Source: Prevotella sp.
GTDB taxonomy: Bacteria; Bacteroidota; Bacteroidia; Bacteroidales; Bacteroidaceae
Length of the DNA stretch: 64,000 bases
Assembly: GCA_017413085.1 (NCBI GenBank)
Contig: JAFPVC010000052.1
Location: 1-64,000, forward strand
Reading direction: 5' to 3'
Shown: positions 17,944 to 27,642 of the stretch, piece by piece
Position numbering within the stretch: position 1 is the first letter of the stretch
Layout of the letters: each line of letters opens with the position of its first letter
Notes under the pieces: generated by a model
Told to the model about the DNA's origin: nothing
The model's input: only the letters and a program-made list of their open reading frames with translations
Database searches by the model: none
Made by a program: the position numbers and the translations under genes

Positions 17944-20004
17944 ATGAAAACAAAAAATATAAATATAAGAAAAGCGAACCGGAAGGCATTTTTCACTTTT
18001 CGTTTTTCGTTTTTCACTTCATTATTGCTGCTGGCAGCAATAATGACCGGCTGCTCGCCCGACGACTACAGTATGGGCGGAGCGCAATACACGGCCGACC
18101 AGTTGAAGGCACCTGATGCCTACACCGTGACAATCAACGGCAACAGGGTTACGTTGACGTCAAAGCTCGTTGGATGCACACCGCTGTGGGTAACTCCTAA
18201 CGGACGCTCACAGGAGCAGGAAGTGACACTTGAACTGCCTTTCGCAGGTGAGTATGAGGTGACACTCGGTGCAGAGACACGTGCCGGTGCAGTGTTTGGT
18301 GAACCATACAAGTTTACTATAGCACAGAACGACTTCACCATGCTCGACAACCCACTGTGGTTCTATCTTGCAGACAAGAACTATACGAAGGGTTCTTCAT
18401 TCCCTGACGAGCAGACACTCATCGAGGGCATCAGCAAGAAGTGGTATCCTGGTGACAAAGACTACGGACTTGGCTTTACTGGTCCTGTGATGTATATGAC
18501 ACCGTATGATGTAAAGAACGACGGCAGCGGTACGGATGAGGAAAAGGCAAACGTGACATACAAGCCAGTTCCGTTCGGTCGTGCCAACTGGGCACCAAAC
18601 TTTGACCCTGGCTTCCAGTCATGGCTCGTGGCAGAGGATGACCCATACATGGACTCATACATGGAGTTCTCCATGGATGCCGCCAATGGTTGTGTGGCTA
18701 AGGTTTACCGTGGCGAAAGCGGCTCAAAGGGAAACAGCACTGGTAAGAACCTCGTCGGCAAGTTCAATCTCGGACTGCTTGACAAGGAGCATCCTACAAT
18801 CTCTTTCTCTGACTGCTTCGCACTGCACAACATGGGCTTCGATGAGGTGTGCTCAAACTACACTCAGGACATCATCATTGCTGAGATGACACCTTATTAC
18901 CTCTGCCTTGTTACCAAGCGTACGAACTCAGAGGGCAACTGGTACATCGTTTGGAACTTCGTATCAGAGGAAGTGAAGAATACCGACGGTGCCTGCATAC
19001 CAAAGGAGGAAGTGCAACTGCTTGAGAAGTCTGACCCAGTACTGCCAGAGTTCAGCAACCTTGCAACAGACATGTTTACAGTTGAGAGCAACGGCGTGAC
19101 ATACGTGGGCAATGCCATTACTTACACCGTCAACGCTGACGTTCCATACGACTTACTGCACTGGAATGGTGCTCCACAGGCAAACGCATGGGAGTCTGTG
19201 ACACACGACGGCGAATATAACAACTCATGGGCTCCAATGCCGGGTGATGATGTATGGGACAACGAACTCACCATTACCAAGAACAGCAACGGCACATACA
19301 GCTACACATACGGTGAAAGCGAGGGTACGATGACTATCGGCGAGGGTACCGTGACATTCTCTGATGAAGTGACATTCCTCACTGTATCCAACGATTTCCG
19401 CACCGTAGCAGTGAAGGGCACGACATTCACCATCCTCAAGATGGCAGCAGCAGAGGGCATGACTCTCGGTGTACCTGACCAGAAGGATGCAAAGGGCAAC
19501 GTAACATCTTACCTCGTAGTAAACCTTGACACCAAGCCTATCGGTGGTGGACAGACTGGCCCATTGGTAGTGCCTCTGACTGAAGACTATGCAGAGCATT
19601 CATGGGTAGAAAACAGCTGTTTCCGTCTCGGCTTCCATCACTACGGTGACGGTGGTACAGGTATCTTCAAGGATGCTTCAAGTGTTAAACTGAAGAAGGG
19701 TCAAGCCATTAAGGTTACATTCACCCTTAAGTCTGATGTTACATGGATAAAGGCACCTAAGTGCGCCCTCATCGACAACAACATCAAGACAACATGGGAG
19801 CCAGGATGCTTCGACCTTGAAGATGCAGTATTGGTGAACCTCACAGGTGAAACAACCGTAACACTGGTCAACAACACTGACGCTACACAGAAGTTTACTC
19901 CTACCTGTCTTGATCTGTCAATACAGCTCGATGGCTATTTGGATGGCTTTGACAGTAGTGTGACACCTGACCTCATACAATCAATGAAGTGTGTAATCGA
20001 ATAA
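17944..20004 (+). CDS. Surface glycan-binding lipoprotein, SusE/F position
   Basis: 686 residues. Signal peptide with lipidated Cys at residue 37 (IMTGCSPDD), then a short immunoglobulin/PKD-like module (about 55-130) and a long region without a family I recognise. By position after SusD it is probably a surface glycan-binding protein that holds the substrate. Its first 37 codons are closely similar in DNA to those of the GH5 gene further down (about 18 differences in 111 bases), and the hydrophobic core of the signal peptide is encoded by TTTTTCACTT-type repeats. A 143-base gap before it holds further GTGAATAGTGAAAAG and ATTATGAATTATG repeats but no promoter box. Confidence 0.75.
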   Translation: MKTKNINIRKANRKAFFTFRFSFFTSLLLLAAIMTGCSPDDYSMGGAQYTADQLKAPDAYTVTINGNRVTLTSKLVGCTPLWVTPNGRSQEQEVTLELPFAGEYEVTLGAETRAGAVFGEPYKFTIAQNDFTMLDNPLWFYLADKNYTKGSSFPDEQTLIEGISKKWYPGDKDYGLGFTGPVMYMTPYDVKNDGSGTDEEKANVTYKPVPFGRANWAPNFDPGFQSWLVAEDDPYMDSYMEFSMDAANGCVAKVYRGESGSKGNSTGKNLVGKFNLGLLDKEHPTISFSDCFALHNMGFDEVCSNYTQDIIIAEMTPYYLCLVTKRTNSEGNWYIVWNFVSEEVKNTDGACIPKEEVQLLEKSDPVLPEFSNLATDMFTVESNGVTYVGNAITYTVNADVPYDLLHWNGAPQANAWESVTHDGEYNNSWAPMPGDDVWDNELTITKNSNGTYSYTYGESEGTMTIGEGTVTFSDEVTFLTVSNDFRTVAVKGTTFTILKMAAAEGMTLGVPDQKDAKGNVTSYLVVNLDTKPIGGGQTGPLVVPLTEDYAEHSWVENSCFRLGFHHYGDGGTGIFKDASSVKLKKGQAIKVTFTLKSDVTWIKAPKCALIDNNIKTTWEPGCFDLEDAVLVNLTGETTVTLVNNTDATQKFTPTCLDLSIQLDGYLDGFDSSVTPDLIQSMKCVIE

Positions 20005-20023
20005 GTAAAATAAAGGAACAACA

Positions 20024-22729
20024 ATGAAAAACAAGATATTATACGGCTTCATCTTCGCTCTCATGGCAGTGTTCGCAGTGTCATGTTCCGATGATGAATA
20101 TGCCATCAATACTAATCCGCTGCTTGGTGACAACTCAGTTGTCACCGGCACGGCGGACGTGACCCCTGTGTCAGCCATTGTCAAGGGTTCTGTAAGCGGA
20201 CTTGACGGACAGGCTGCAAGTTCATACGCCACAGGTTTCTACTATGGCACTGCTGCTGACAACCTCACCGAGCGTGTGCAGGCAAACAGTGCTGCAGAGT
20301 TTACCGCTTCTATCTCTGGTGAGCCAGGACAGACCATCTATTATCAGGCCTTCGTGACCCTGCAGGGCAGGCTTACCTACAAGGGTGACGTCAAGAGTCT
20401 CATACTGACTGATGCCACAGCCACGACAGGCGAGGCAAGCAACGTTGAGGCTAACAAGGCTATGCTCGTTGGTAGCGCAGACAAATTCACCGCAGACTCT
20501 AAGATGGGTATCCTCATCTCAAGCAAGGAAGACGCTGAGGCTGTGCGTAACGGCGTGAAGTTTGAAGGCACGACAGCAGACAACTTCGACGTTATCGTAA
20601 GCGGACTTCTGCCTAACACCACCTATTATTATACTGCATACGTTGACCTCGGCGGCGGTGTCGTATATGGCCAGGTGAAGCAGTTCACCACTCCTGCACA
20701 GCAGTTTGACGTGGACAACGACCTCGTTGACCTTGGTCTTTCTACCAAGTGGGCACGCTACAACCTCGGTGCTTCTTCTGAGACAGAGCTCGGCGGTCTG
20801 TTCGGTTTCGGCGATATGACTGGTTTCAACACCAGCGTTGACCCTGCCGACTATGCTTCTGTCGACATCTACAAGACAGCACAGGACGTTGCCAACCAGG
20901 TGTATGGCGGCAAGGTTACCATGCCGACGATTGATGAGTTTGAGGAACTGTTCCGCTGCTGCGAAGTGGAGTGGCAGACCGTAACCACAGCCGACGGTGA
21001 AGTGGGCGGCTATAAGTTCACTGGTCCTAACGGCAACTCTATCTTCATGCCTGCAGCAGGTTCACGCACAGGTCAGAACTTGAGCGGTGTAGGCACTGAG
21101 GGACACTACCTCTCTGGCTCTATCAACCCAAGCGACAACCAGTTTGCAATGAGCTATCTCTTCACCAGCGGTGGCAACGCACGCTCTACCACACCTGTTT
21201 ATCAGGCACTGTCAGTGCGCCCGGTATCTGTTGCCAAGAACATTCCGTTCGACAAGACCCTGCTCTACAAGACATGGGAGATTGACCTCACCACAGAAGG
21301 GGAATACGTGACCTTCCCCGGTCCTTCATACTTCTATGGAACAGACGATAGTTGGGCTACAGTAACTAACAACGAACCGATAGTTTGTGATTCATGGTGT
21401 TGGGATGCAGACTTCGCAGGCAACTCATGGGTAGTAAACGGCAGTGCTGCCAACTGTCAGGGTTCTATCACATTCAAGGAAGATGGAACCGTTGAGGTGA
21501 AGCACGTGTCTGCTGAAGGTGTTGAGACGGTGGAGAACGGCACCTATACTGTTGATGAGGATAAGAAAGAAATAACCCTCGTGGGATGTAAGGTACTCGC
21601 TCCGACAAATTTCACCGGCGATTATGCAAGCAACCTCACTGACAATATACGCATACTGTCGCTTACCGACAAGTCATTGCAACTGGCAGTGCTTCGCACC
21701 GATCCGTCGCAGGGACCTTGCCTGCTCTCTATCAACATGATTCCACAGTTAGAGAAGTATGGATATACAGCCAAACTGATATGCTATGGCCAAGGAGTAA
21801 ACGGTGATCTGACCGATGGTTGGAATACTCCTTCAGTAACCGTGGCAGGCGGACAGACCGGCACATACACCATTACGTTCAACACTACTGAGCCACGCGC
21901 CAACGGTCAGGTATATTGCCTTGACATCGTAGGCTTCCACGAGGCTTATCCTAACGCCTTCGTGAAGATTGATGCCATCAAGGCCGACGGTCAGGAGGTT
22001 AAGTTTGATGCCAACAAGTTCTTCTATGGCGACATAGAGAGCAACGGCAACTTCCGCATTGAGATGGCAAACATCTGGGGCAAGGGCCACAACGACGATT
22101 GGAACGGCCTTGCCGACACTCCATTCCACCCAGAAGGTGGCGAGACCACCAACGAGACTGCTCTCGCATTCAACGAGACATTCGAGGTGACATTTACCGT
22201 CGTATCGCTCGATGCAACGCTGGAGTTCAACGTGAAGCAGACGGCAGTAGGCCTTAACTCTCCTTGGGCTACGCCTGGCAACTGGGGCAAGGAGAATCCT
22301 GCTGCGATAAAGGTGGAGAATGTGGATGGCAAGTACCAGCTCGCCAACACCGATAACATCCCACTGACACTGAATGCTTCTGAATGTGAAAATGGCATTG
22401 CACCAGCCAATGGTGCCGTAAACCTCGTTGACGTAGTTGGCATACGCAGTTTCTTCGATGGATTCAGTGCAGAGTTGCTGTCTGTCAACAACGACGGAAG
22501 CAACGTGCCATTCACAGCCGCCAACCTGAAGACTGGCGACCTTGAGGGCAATGGCAATTTCCGCATCGAGCTTCACAACATTTGGGGCACGGGCACGGCT
22601 GATAACCCAGCATTCAGTGGAGCAACCACTGTAGAAGGCAACAACTGCGTTACCTCTCTGGGCTTCAACAACTCAACTGTTTACACCATAGGCAACTTCT
22701 CTAAGAACCTGTTTGCTTTGCCATGGTAA
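20024..22729 (+). CDS. Multidomain surface lipoprotein with FN3-like, FISUMP-like and paired C-terminal modules
   Basis: 901 residues. Lipidated Cys in VFAVSCSDDEY (about residue 21). In order: two FN3-like modules (about 40-220), a region with DLGLSTKWARYNLGAS and later RPVSVAK that matches the FISUMP/DUF1566 type seen in Bacteroidota surface proteins (about 230-405), then a middle domain, and two related C-terminal modules recognisable by KFFYGDIESNGNFRIE and NLKTGDLEGNGNFRIE followed by NIWG. These look like carbohydrate-binding modules, an inference from position and repetition. It sits 19 bases after the preceding lipoprotein gene, so it is in the same operon. Its role is probably glycan binding at the surface. 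Confidence 0.72.
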   Translation: MKNKILYGFIFALMAVFAVSCSDDEYAINTNPLLGDNSVVTGTADVTPVSAIVKGSVSGLDGQAASSYATGFYYGTAADNLTERVQANSAAEFTASISGEPGQTIYYQAFVTLQGRLTYKGDVKSLILTDATATTGEASNVEANKAMLVGSADKFTADSKMGILISSKEDAEAVRNGVKFEGTTADNFDVIVSGLLPNTTYYYTAYVDLGGGVVYGQVKQFTTPAQQFDVDNDLVDLGLSTKWARYNLGASSETELGGLFGFGDMTGFNTSVDPADYASVDIYKTAQDVANQVYGGKVTMPTIDEFEELFRCCEVEWQTVTTADGEVGGYKFTGPNGNSIFMPAAGSRTGQNLSGVGTEGHYLSGSINPSDNQFAMSYLFTSGGNARSTTPVYQALSVRPVSVAKNIPFDKTLLYKTWEIDLTTEGEYVTFPGPSYFYGTDDSWATVTNNEPIVCDSWCWDADFAGNSWVVNGSAANCQGSITFKEDGTVEVKHVSAEGVETVENGTYTVDEDKKEITLVGCKVLAPTNFTGDYASNLTDNIRILSLTDKSLQLAVLRTDPSQGPCLLSINMIPQLEKYGYTAKLICYGQGVNGDLTDGWNTPSVTVAGGQTGTYTITFNTTEPRANGQVYCLDIVGFHEAYPNAFVKIDAIKADGQEVKFDANKFFYGDIESNGNFRIEMANIWGKGHNDDWNGLADTPFHPEGGETTNETALAFNETFEVTFTVVSLDATLEFNVKQTAVGLNSPWATPGNWGKENPAAIKVENVDGKYQLANTDNIPLTLNASECENGIAPANGAVNLVDVVGIRSFFDGFSAELLSVNNDGSNVPFTAANLKTGDLEGNGNFRIELHNIWGTGTADNPAFSGATTVEGNNCVTSLGFNNSTVYTIGNFSKNLFALPW

Positions 22730-22773
22730 TAGAATGAATATGTTAGTTATTTGTTAGTGATTAGCGCATAGTG

Positions 22774-22815
22774 ATTAGTGTTTCAATACCCTGCGAGGGG
22801 GTAGGGTGTTGAACA
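22774..22815 (+). other. Intercistronic hairpin between the surface lipoprotein and GH5 genes
   Basis: GTGTT.CAA.ACCCT pairs with AGGGT.TTG.ACAC around a G-rich loop. It has no T-run, so it may stabilise the upstream RNA or set relative expression inside the operon, rather than end it. Confidence 0.5.
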
Positions 22816-22862
22816 CTTCTCACTATCCAGAAATCATTATTCATGCAAAAAACATTAATATA

Positions 22863-24476
22863 ATGAGAACAAAAGATATGAATGTAAGAAAAGATAACTG
22901 GAAAGCATTTTTCACTCTTCACTTTTCACTTTTCACTTCATTGTTGCTGCTGGCAGCAACAATGATGGCCTGCACTAAGGACGACCCTAATCCGCTGGCC
23001 GACAGCACCGGCGACCTGCCGGTGTCTGTTACCGACCTGCTATTCCCCATCGAGGGCGGCACGGCAGAGTTCACCGTTCAGGGCGGCACGGCTTTCGTGC
23101 GCTCAAGCGAAGGCTGGGTGACGGTGACACGCAAGAGCGGCAACAACAAGCAGTCTGTATTCACCGTGAACTGTGAGGAAAACACCACCAATGCTGAGCG
23201 CACGGCGACCATCCTCGCCAACCTCAACGGTGCTTTCAAGAACATCACCGTGACACAGGCCGGACCTGCCAAGAAGGAAGAGGGTGAATATACCTTCCGC
23301 ACTGCCGGCGAGGTGGCACAGGATATGTATCCGGGCTGGAACCTTGGCAACACTCTCGAAGCTTGCGACGGCACCAGTCTCTTCAGCAATAACGGCGGTA
23401 CTGCCAGCGAGACTGGCTGGCAGCCTACCATGACCACCAAGGAAGTCATCGATGCTGTGAAGGCAGCCGGCTTCAAGTCGGTACGCATACCATGCTCATG
23501 GATATGCGGACACATCAGCGGCGGCACAGAGGCTGCGCCGAGGATTGATGCCACATGGCTGGCACGCGTGAAGCAAATCGTTGACTACTGCGTGGAGGAC
23601 GGTCTCTATGTAGTCCTCAACGACCACTGGGACGGTGGATGGATAGAGGTGCAGGGATTCACCAGCAACACTTCTTCTTTCCATGCCATGACCGATGCTG
23701 AGGTTGATGCGAAGATTGTAACGCTGAAGAGCCTGTGGACCGACATCGCCAATGCCTTCAAGGGCTACGATGAGCACGTCATCTTTGCAGGCCTAAACGA
23801 GCCTTTCCAGCAGTACGACCTGTTCAGCACACGTCATGAGGCACTCGCTCCTATCCTTATTAAATATAACAAGGCTTTCGTTGAGGCAGTGCGTGCCACT
23901 GGCGGCAACAACCTCAACCGCGTGCTTGTGGTTCAGGGACCAAGCGTGAACATTGCTTCCACCATAAGCTACATGCCAGCCACCACTCTGCCTGAGGCTG
24001 CCGGCAAACTCATGGTCGAGGTTCACTTCTATGACCCGGGACAGTTCTGCGGCACCTTCGATGCATCAGGCGACAAGGCGTTCTATTACTGGGGCAGCGG
24101 CAATAGCGGTGCCGACCATAACGCTACATGGGGCGACGAGGCATACATGCAGGGACAGTTTGGCAACCTGAAGACCGCCTTCACATCTAAGGGCTATCCC
24201 GTCATCATCGGCGAGTATGCCGGACTGCAGCGCACGCTGACTGGCGGCGACCAGGCCAAGCACGATGCCTCTGTAAAGGCTTTCTATAAGTGTGTCAATG
24301 AATATGCCACCAACAACGGCATCGTAGCCTTTGCATGGGACACCAACGACGTGGCAGGCCTTGGCAAAGAGAGCGGGTCATCCACCATCATCGGCCGCTC
24401 AGCAAAGGCAGTGGTAGGTCAGAATGCCATGGACGGAATCCTTGCCGGCGTTGCCGCCGGACAGTGGATGAAGTAA
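22863..24476 (+). CDS. Secreted BACON-GH5 endo-beta-glucanase lipoprotein
   Basis: 537 residues. Lipidated Cys at residue 37 (MMACTKDDP). A BACON domain (about 55-135, with FPIEGGTAEFTV and a closing ITVTQAG) is followed by a GH5 barrel. The barrel has GWNLGNTLEA, the acid/base Glu at about 313 in GLNEPF, VEVHFYDP and the nucleophile Glu at about 451 in IIGEYAG. GWNLGNTLEA is typical of the GH5 groups with endoglucanase or xyloglucanase activity (GH5_4-like). The ATG at 22863 gives the proper lipoprotein signal; the ORF is open 19 codons further up. It ends the SusC/D operon and is followed by a hairpin. Confidence 0.93.
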   Translation: MRTKDMNVRKDNWKAFFTLHFSLFTSLLLLAATMMACTKDDPNPLADSTGDLPVSVTDLLFPIEGGTAEFTVQGGTAFVRSSEGWVTVTRKSGNNKQSVFTVNCEENTTNAERTATILANLNGAFKNITVTQAGPAKKEEGEYTFRTAGEVAQDMYPGWNLGNTLEACDGTSLFSNNGGTASETGWQPTMTTKEVIDAVKAAGFKSVRIPCSWICGHISGGTEAAPRIDATWLARVKQIVDYCVEDGLYVVLNDHWDGGWIEVQGFTSNTSSFHAMTDAEVDAKIVTLKSLWTDIANAFKGYDEHVIFAGLNEPFQQYDLFSTRHEALAPILIKYNKAFVEAVRATGGNNLNRVLVVQGPSVNIASTISYMPATTLPEAAGKLMVEVHFYDPGQFCGTFDASGDKAFYYWGSGNSGADHNATWGDEAYMQGQFGNLKTAFTSKGYPVIIGEYAGLQRTLTGGDQAKHDASVKAFYKCVNEYATNNGIVAFAWDTNDVAGLGKESGSSTIIGRSAKAVVGQNAMDGILAGVAAGQWMK

Positions 24477-24508
24477 ACAACTAATTATTTCTACAAAAAA
24501 CTTATTAA

Positions 24509-24560
24509 GACCGGTTTCGCTGATTGACCTAATTGTCAATCAGCGGGATTGGTCTTAATG
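24509..24560. terminator. Terminator of the GH5/SusCD locus
   Basis: GCTGATTGAC and GTCAATCAGC form a perfect 10-bp stem, flanked by AAGACC/GGTCTT arms that extend it. The T-run is weak. Confidence 0.75.
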
Positions 24561-24594
24561 TGTTTGTATTTATATGATAAAAGCCATCGTAAAA

Positions 24595-24627
24595 TTTGCA
24601 CCACTGCGAAATAATTAGTAACTTTGC
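24595..24627 (+). promoter_or_regulatory. Promoter of the toxin-antitoxin pair
   Basis: TTTG at 24595-24598, a 20-base spacer and TAACTTTGC at 24619-24627: a full match to the Bacteroidota -33/-7 pattern. It rules out the upstream ATG at 24630 as translation start and favours the one at 24654. Confidence 0.8.
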
Positions 24628-24653
24628 AGATGAATAACAAATGTTGTAGGTAT

Positions 24654-24899
24654 ATGCAAACAACAAAACCGACATATCAGCAAGTGTATGGCATGGTGAT
24701 GCAACTGTCACCAGATGACAGGATGCGTCTGCGTGAGTCTCTTTGGAACGACGAAAACAAAGAGCTTAAACCTTACACTGTAGAGGAAATACATGAAATG
24801 GTGAGAGAGGCTGAAACCGATATTGCTGCAGGCAGATGTTGTACTGCAGAGGAAGGTTGGAAAAAACTGGAGGAGGAGTTTCCATGGCTAAAAGATTGA
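24654..24899 (+). CDS. Putative antitoxin of a RelE/ParE-type pair
   Basis: 81 residues: QQVYGMVMQLSPDDRMRLRESL near the N-terminus and a helical acidic C-terminus (GWKKLEEEFPWLKD). The sequence resembles the small helical antitoxins that accompany RelE/ParE toxins in Bacteroidota, where a segment such as LSPDDRxRLRESL is common. It overlaps the toxin gene by 16 bases, which is typical coupling. The start is set by the promoter. Confidence 0.7.
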   Translation: MQTTKPTYQQVYGMVMQLSPDDRMRLRESLWNDENKELKPYTVEEIHEMVREAETDIAAGRCCTAEEGWKKLEEEFPWLKD

Positions 24900-25207
24900 T
24901 TTGGACAAATCAATCTTACAAAGCTCTTAGGTCTCTTGCATTGTGTGTTGGGAGTGTATACTCTAAAGAAACTATAAAACAATTTAAGGAAAATGCAATT
25001 CATAAGTGTGGGTTATTGCAACAAAATCCACTAATGGGTTCTATAGAGTATAGTCTATATGGATTGAAGTATGAATATAGATATATTTTAGTTAAACCAT
25101 ATTTTAAAATTGTATATCGTATAGAAAACGAACATATATACATTATTACGATTTGGGATACACGAAGAGACCCAAGACAAATGTCAATATATTTAACAAC
25201 ACAATAG
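24884..25207 (+). CDS. RelE/ParE-family toxin
   Basis: 107 residues: MAKRLIWTNQSYKAL at the start, a helical segment, QQNPLMGS and YRYILVKPYFKIVYRIE, then IITIWDTRRDPRQM, which is the usual C-terminal beta-strand and basic residue layout of the family. Such toxins cleave mRNA on the ribosome (RelE) or poison gyrase (ParE); the sequence here does not decide which. A GGAGGAG stretch 6-13 bases before ATG 24884 is an unusually good Shine-Dalgarno for this genome. Markedly AT-richer than its neighbours, consistent with recent transfer. Confidence 0.82.
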   Translation: MAKRLIWTNQSYKALRSLALCVGSVYSKETIKQFKENAIHKCGLLQQNPLMGSIEYSLYGLKYEYRYILVKPYFKIVYRIENEHIYIITIWDTRRDPRQMSIYLTTQ

Positions 25208-25213
25208 ATATAG

Positions 25214-26719
25214 ATGGAACAGACATTACTTATATACAATACGCTGACAAGACAGAAGGAAGCGTTTAAGTCTATCAACCCCGGACACGTGGGAATGTAT
25301 GTGTGCGGCCCTACCGTTTACGGCGATGCACATCTGGGACACGCACGCCCGGCAATCACTTTCGACATTCTTTTCCGTTACCTGCAGCACCTGGGCTACA
25401 AGGTGCGCTACGTGCGTAACATCACCGACGTGGGCCACCTGGAGCACGATGCCGACGAGGGCGAGGACAAGATTGCTAAGAAGGCACGACTGGAACAGTT
25501 GGAGCCTATGGAGATAGCGCAGTATTACACACGTCGCTTCAACTCTGCCATGGAGAAGCTCAACGTCTTGCCGCCGTCGATAGAGCCGCACGCCACCGGC
25601 CATATCATAGAGCAGCAGCAGTTGGTGCAGCAGATTTTGGACAACGGCTACGCATACGTCAGCAACGGTTCGGTGTATTTCGACATCGAGAAATACAACA
25701 AGGACTATAAATACGGCATACTCTCAGGCCGCACGCTGGAGAACATCAAGGACGCTTCGCGCGACACCCTCGCCGGTGTGGGCGAGAAGAAGAATCAGGC
25801 CGACTTCGCACTGTGGAAGAAGGCGCAGCCGGAGCATATCATGCGCTGGCCGTGGCTAATGCAGCAGACAGAGGTTGGCGAGGGTTTCCCCGGCTGGCAC
25901 TGCGAGTGCACCGCAATGGGCAGGAAATACCTTGGCGAGGAGTTTGACATACACGGCGGCGGCATGGACCTCGTATTCCCTCATCATGAGTGTGAGATAG
26001 CACAGGCGCAGGCATCGATGGGACACCAGGCCGTGCGCTACTGGATGCACAACAACATGATTACCATCAACGGTCAGAAGATGGGCAAGTCATACAACAA
26101 CTTCATCACGCTCGACCAGTTCTTCACCGGTCAGCATGAGTTGCTGTCAAAAGCGTTCTCGCCCATGACCATACGCTTCTTCATCCTCTCCGCCCACTAT
26201 CGTGGCACCGTTGATTTCTCAAGCGAAGCGCTGGAGGCTGCAGAGAAGGGCTTTGCCCGACTGATGCAGGGACTGAAGGACCTGAAGCGCATACAGACCG
26301 CCAAGGGGTCAAATCCAGAGATAGAGAAATATGTCAAGGAACTCCCGCAGAAACTCTACGATGCCATGAACGACGACCTGCAGACGCCTATCGTCATCAG
26401 CGAACTCTTCGAGGCATGCCACCAGGTGAACCTGCTTGTTGACCGCAAGGCAAAGATCAGTCAGGCAGACCTTGAGAAACTTGCAGAGACCATGCGTGTC
26501 TTCACCGTTGACATACTGGGACTGACCAACCAGACCTCTGCCGGTGCATCGTCAGACAAGGACAAGGCGCTCGACAAGGTTATGCAGATGGTTCTTGACA
26601 TGCGTGCCAAGGCGAAGGAAGAGAAGAACTGGGCCGTCAGTGACCAGATTCGTGACGAACTCTCCGCTGCCGGTGTGATAGTCAAGGACACTCCCGATGG
26701 AGCCGTGTGGGAGGTGTAA
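25214..26719 (+). CDS. cysS: Cysteine--tRNA ligase
   Basis: 501 residues, cytoplasmic class I enzyme. The HIGH-type motif is HLGH in [11 protein letters not shown], zinc ligands include Cys in CGPTVYG and the [10 protein letters not shown] and HHECE region, [13 protein letters not shown] is the typical core, and KMGKS stands for KMSKS. It starts six bases after the toxin stop, so it may be read from the toxin promoter too; no -7 box was seen in the toxin's 3' end. Confidence 0.97.
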   Translation: MEQTLLIYNTLTRQKEAFKSINPGHVGMYVCGPTVYGDAHLGHARPAITFDILFRYLQHLGYKVRYVRNITDVGHLEHDADEGEDKIAKKARLEQLEPMEIAQYYTRRFNSAMEKLNVLPPSIEPHATGHIIEQQQLVQQILDNGYAYVSNGSVYFDIEKYNKDYKYGILSGRTLENIKDASRDTLAGVGEKKNQADFALWKKAQPEHIMRWPWLMQQTEVGEGFPGWHCECTAMGRKYLGEEFDIHGGGMDLVFPHHECEIAQAQASMGHQAVRYWMHNNMITINGQKMGKSYNNFITLDQFFTGQHELLSKAFSPMTIRFFILSAHYRGTVDFSSEALEAAEKGFARLMQGLKDLKRIQTAKGSNPEIEKYVKELPQKLYDAMNDDLQTPIVISELFEACHQVNLLVDRKAKISQADLEKLAETMRVFTVDILGLTNQTSAGASSDKDKALDKVMQMVLDMRAKAKEEKNWAVSDQIRDELSAAGVIVKDTPDGAVWEV

Positions 26720-26782
26720 TCTGACGTATAGGCAACTACACAGTTACCAAGTCAATAAACATTTTGTTATTTCATATATTGT

Positions 26783-26824
26783 AAATGAGGATGTGCAAAT
26801 CAGTTTTGCACATCCTCATTTATT
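26783..26824. terminator. Bidirectional terminator after cysS
   Basis: AAATGAGGATGTGCA and TGCACATCCTCATTT arms with a short loop, followed by T-rich sequence. It serves cysS and the converging small secreted protein gene. Confidence 0.9.
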
Positions 26825-26916
26825 TTAGAGTCTATATGGTAGAAGAATAGAATACTACATAGATAAAAAACAGTGGTTCTGTTTTAATCAGTTTGTAAAA
26901 AAAATCAGGTTTTAGA

Positions 26917-27447
26917 TTATCCTTCTGACTGAACCTTTAGCGATGCGAGAATCTTCTCTACTACATGCTTCATCTTCGCATCGTCCTTCTGCTGATACCA
27001 TATATTGCCAGTCAAGGTCTTACCGTTGCTCACCATGGCGAACGATATGCAGACAGCCTTCAGCTTCACATACGTTCCCTTGGCTTTGTCCCATATCTCT
27101 TTGTCGCCCACAGAACGGATGGTAGTGATATTTTCCTTCGTAACGGCTTCGTCGCTCTTCAACTCCAATGCTGTCATCAACTCCTTCCTCTCTGTCACCC
27201 ATGTCTTCAGGGCAGCAGCATCTAAGGCCTCGTATTTGAGCAGAACCTCGACCTTGCTCACACCGTCCTTTCCCTCGGCTATAAAATCTGCGCTAAAAGC
27301 ATCCTTCGGCTCCCATTCGGCGGGATACTGCAAGGCGAATTCCTCGTCACTATAGCTTGTCATTTTTACTTCCTGCGCGTCTGCCACTATGCTGAATGTG
27401 AACATAGCGACAAGCACCATTACAGAAACTTTCATAAACTTTCTCAT
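26917..27447 (-). CDS. Small secreted protein, PsbP/DUF1795-like
   Basis: 176 residues with a signal peptide (MRKFMKVSVMVLVAMFTF...ADAQ). The mature part begins with FALQYPAEWEPKDAFSADF, a strand pattern found in small PsbP-like periplasmic or surface proteins; the C-terminus is VVEKILASLKVQ. It resembles the protein encoded at 27910-28401, which has VKVPKGWIV and ILKSIQV at the matching places, so the two may be duplicates. The start is the Met before the signal peptide; the ORF is open further upstream, but that part overlaps the leader terminator. The function is unknown. Confidence 0.7.
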   Translation of the reverse strand: MRKFMKVSVMVLVAMFTFSIVADAQEVKMTSYSDEEFALQYPAEWEPKDAFSADFIAEGKDGVSKVEVLLKYEALDAAALKTWVTERKELMTALELKSDEAVTKENITTIRSVGDKEIWDKAKGTYVKLKAVCISFAMVSNGKTLTGNIWYQQKDDAKMKHVVEKILASLKVQSEG

Positions 27448-27490
27448 ATTTTTTTGTTTTATTTGGTTTATCATAAAAAGGGTTCTAAAC

Positions 27491-27517
27491 ATAATAAAAA
27501 ACCGCCCGAAGGCGGCC
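27491..27517 (-). terminator. Terminator hairpin inside the 5' leader
   Basis: On the minus strand CCGCC-TTCG-GGCGG is followed by T6. It lies between the promoter at 27610-27642 and the start at 27447, so transcripts from that promoter would either stop here (about 105 bases) or read through into the gene. Confidence 0.75.
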
Positions 27518-27604
27518 CGCCCATAAGAGAGCCCTACGAGAGCAGCCCCCTTAACGCCCAATAGGTGCGAGTTTACCGTAGCGACAATTCCATCGCTGAA
27601 ACTG
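27491..27604 (-). ncRNA. Candidate leader RNA or small RNA with its own promoter and terminator
   Basis: A perfect -33/-7 promoter followed about 105 bases later by a strong terminator defines a short G-rich transcript. It has no ORF of note (an open frame continues into the secreted protein gene but lacks a good start). It could be an attenuator that controls the secreted protein, or an independent small RNA. I do not recognise it as a known family. Confidence 0.5.
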
Positions 27605-27609
27605 CATCG

Positions 27610-27642
27610 GCAAAGTTACAAACAAAAATTCAAACCACCAAA
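27610..27642 (-). promoter_or_regulatory. Promoter of the leader RNA / small secreted protein
   Basis: Minus-strand TTTG at 27639-27642, 20-base spacer, TAACTTTGC at 27610-27618: a complete match to the consensus. Confidence 0.8.
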
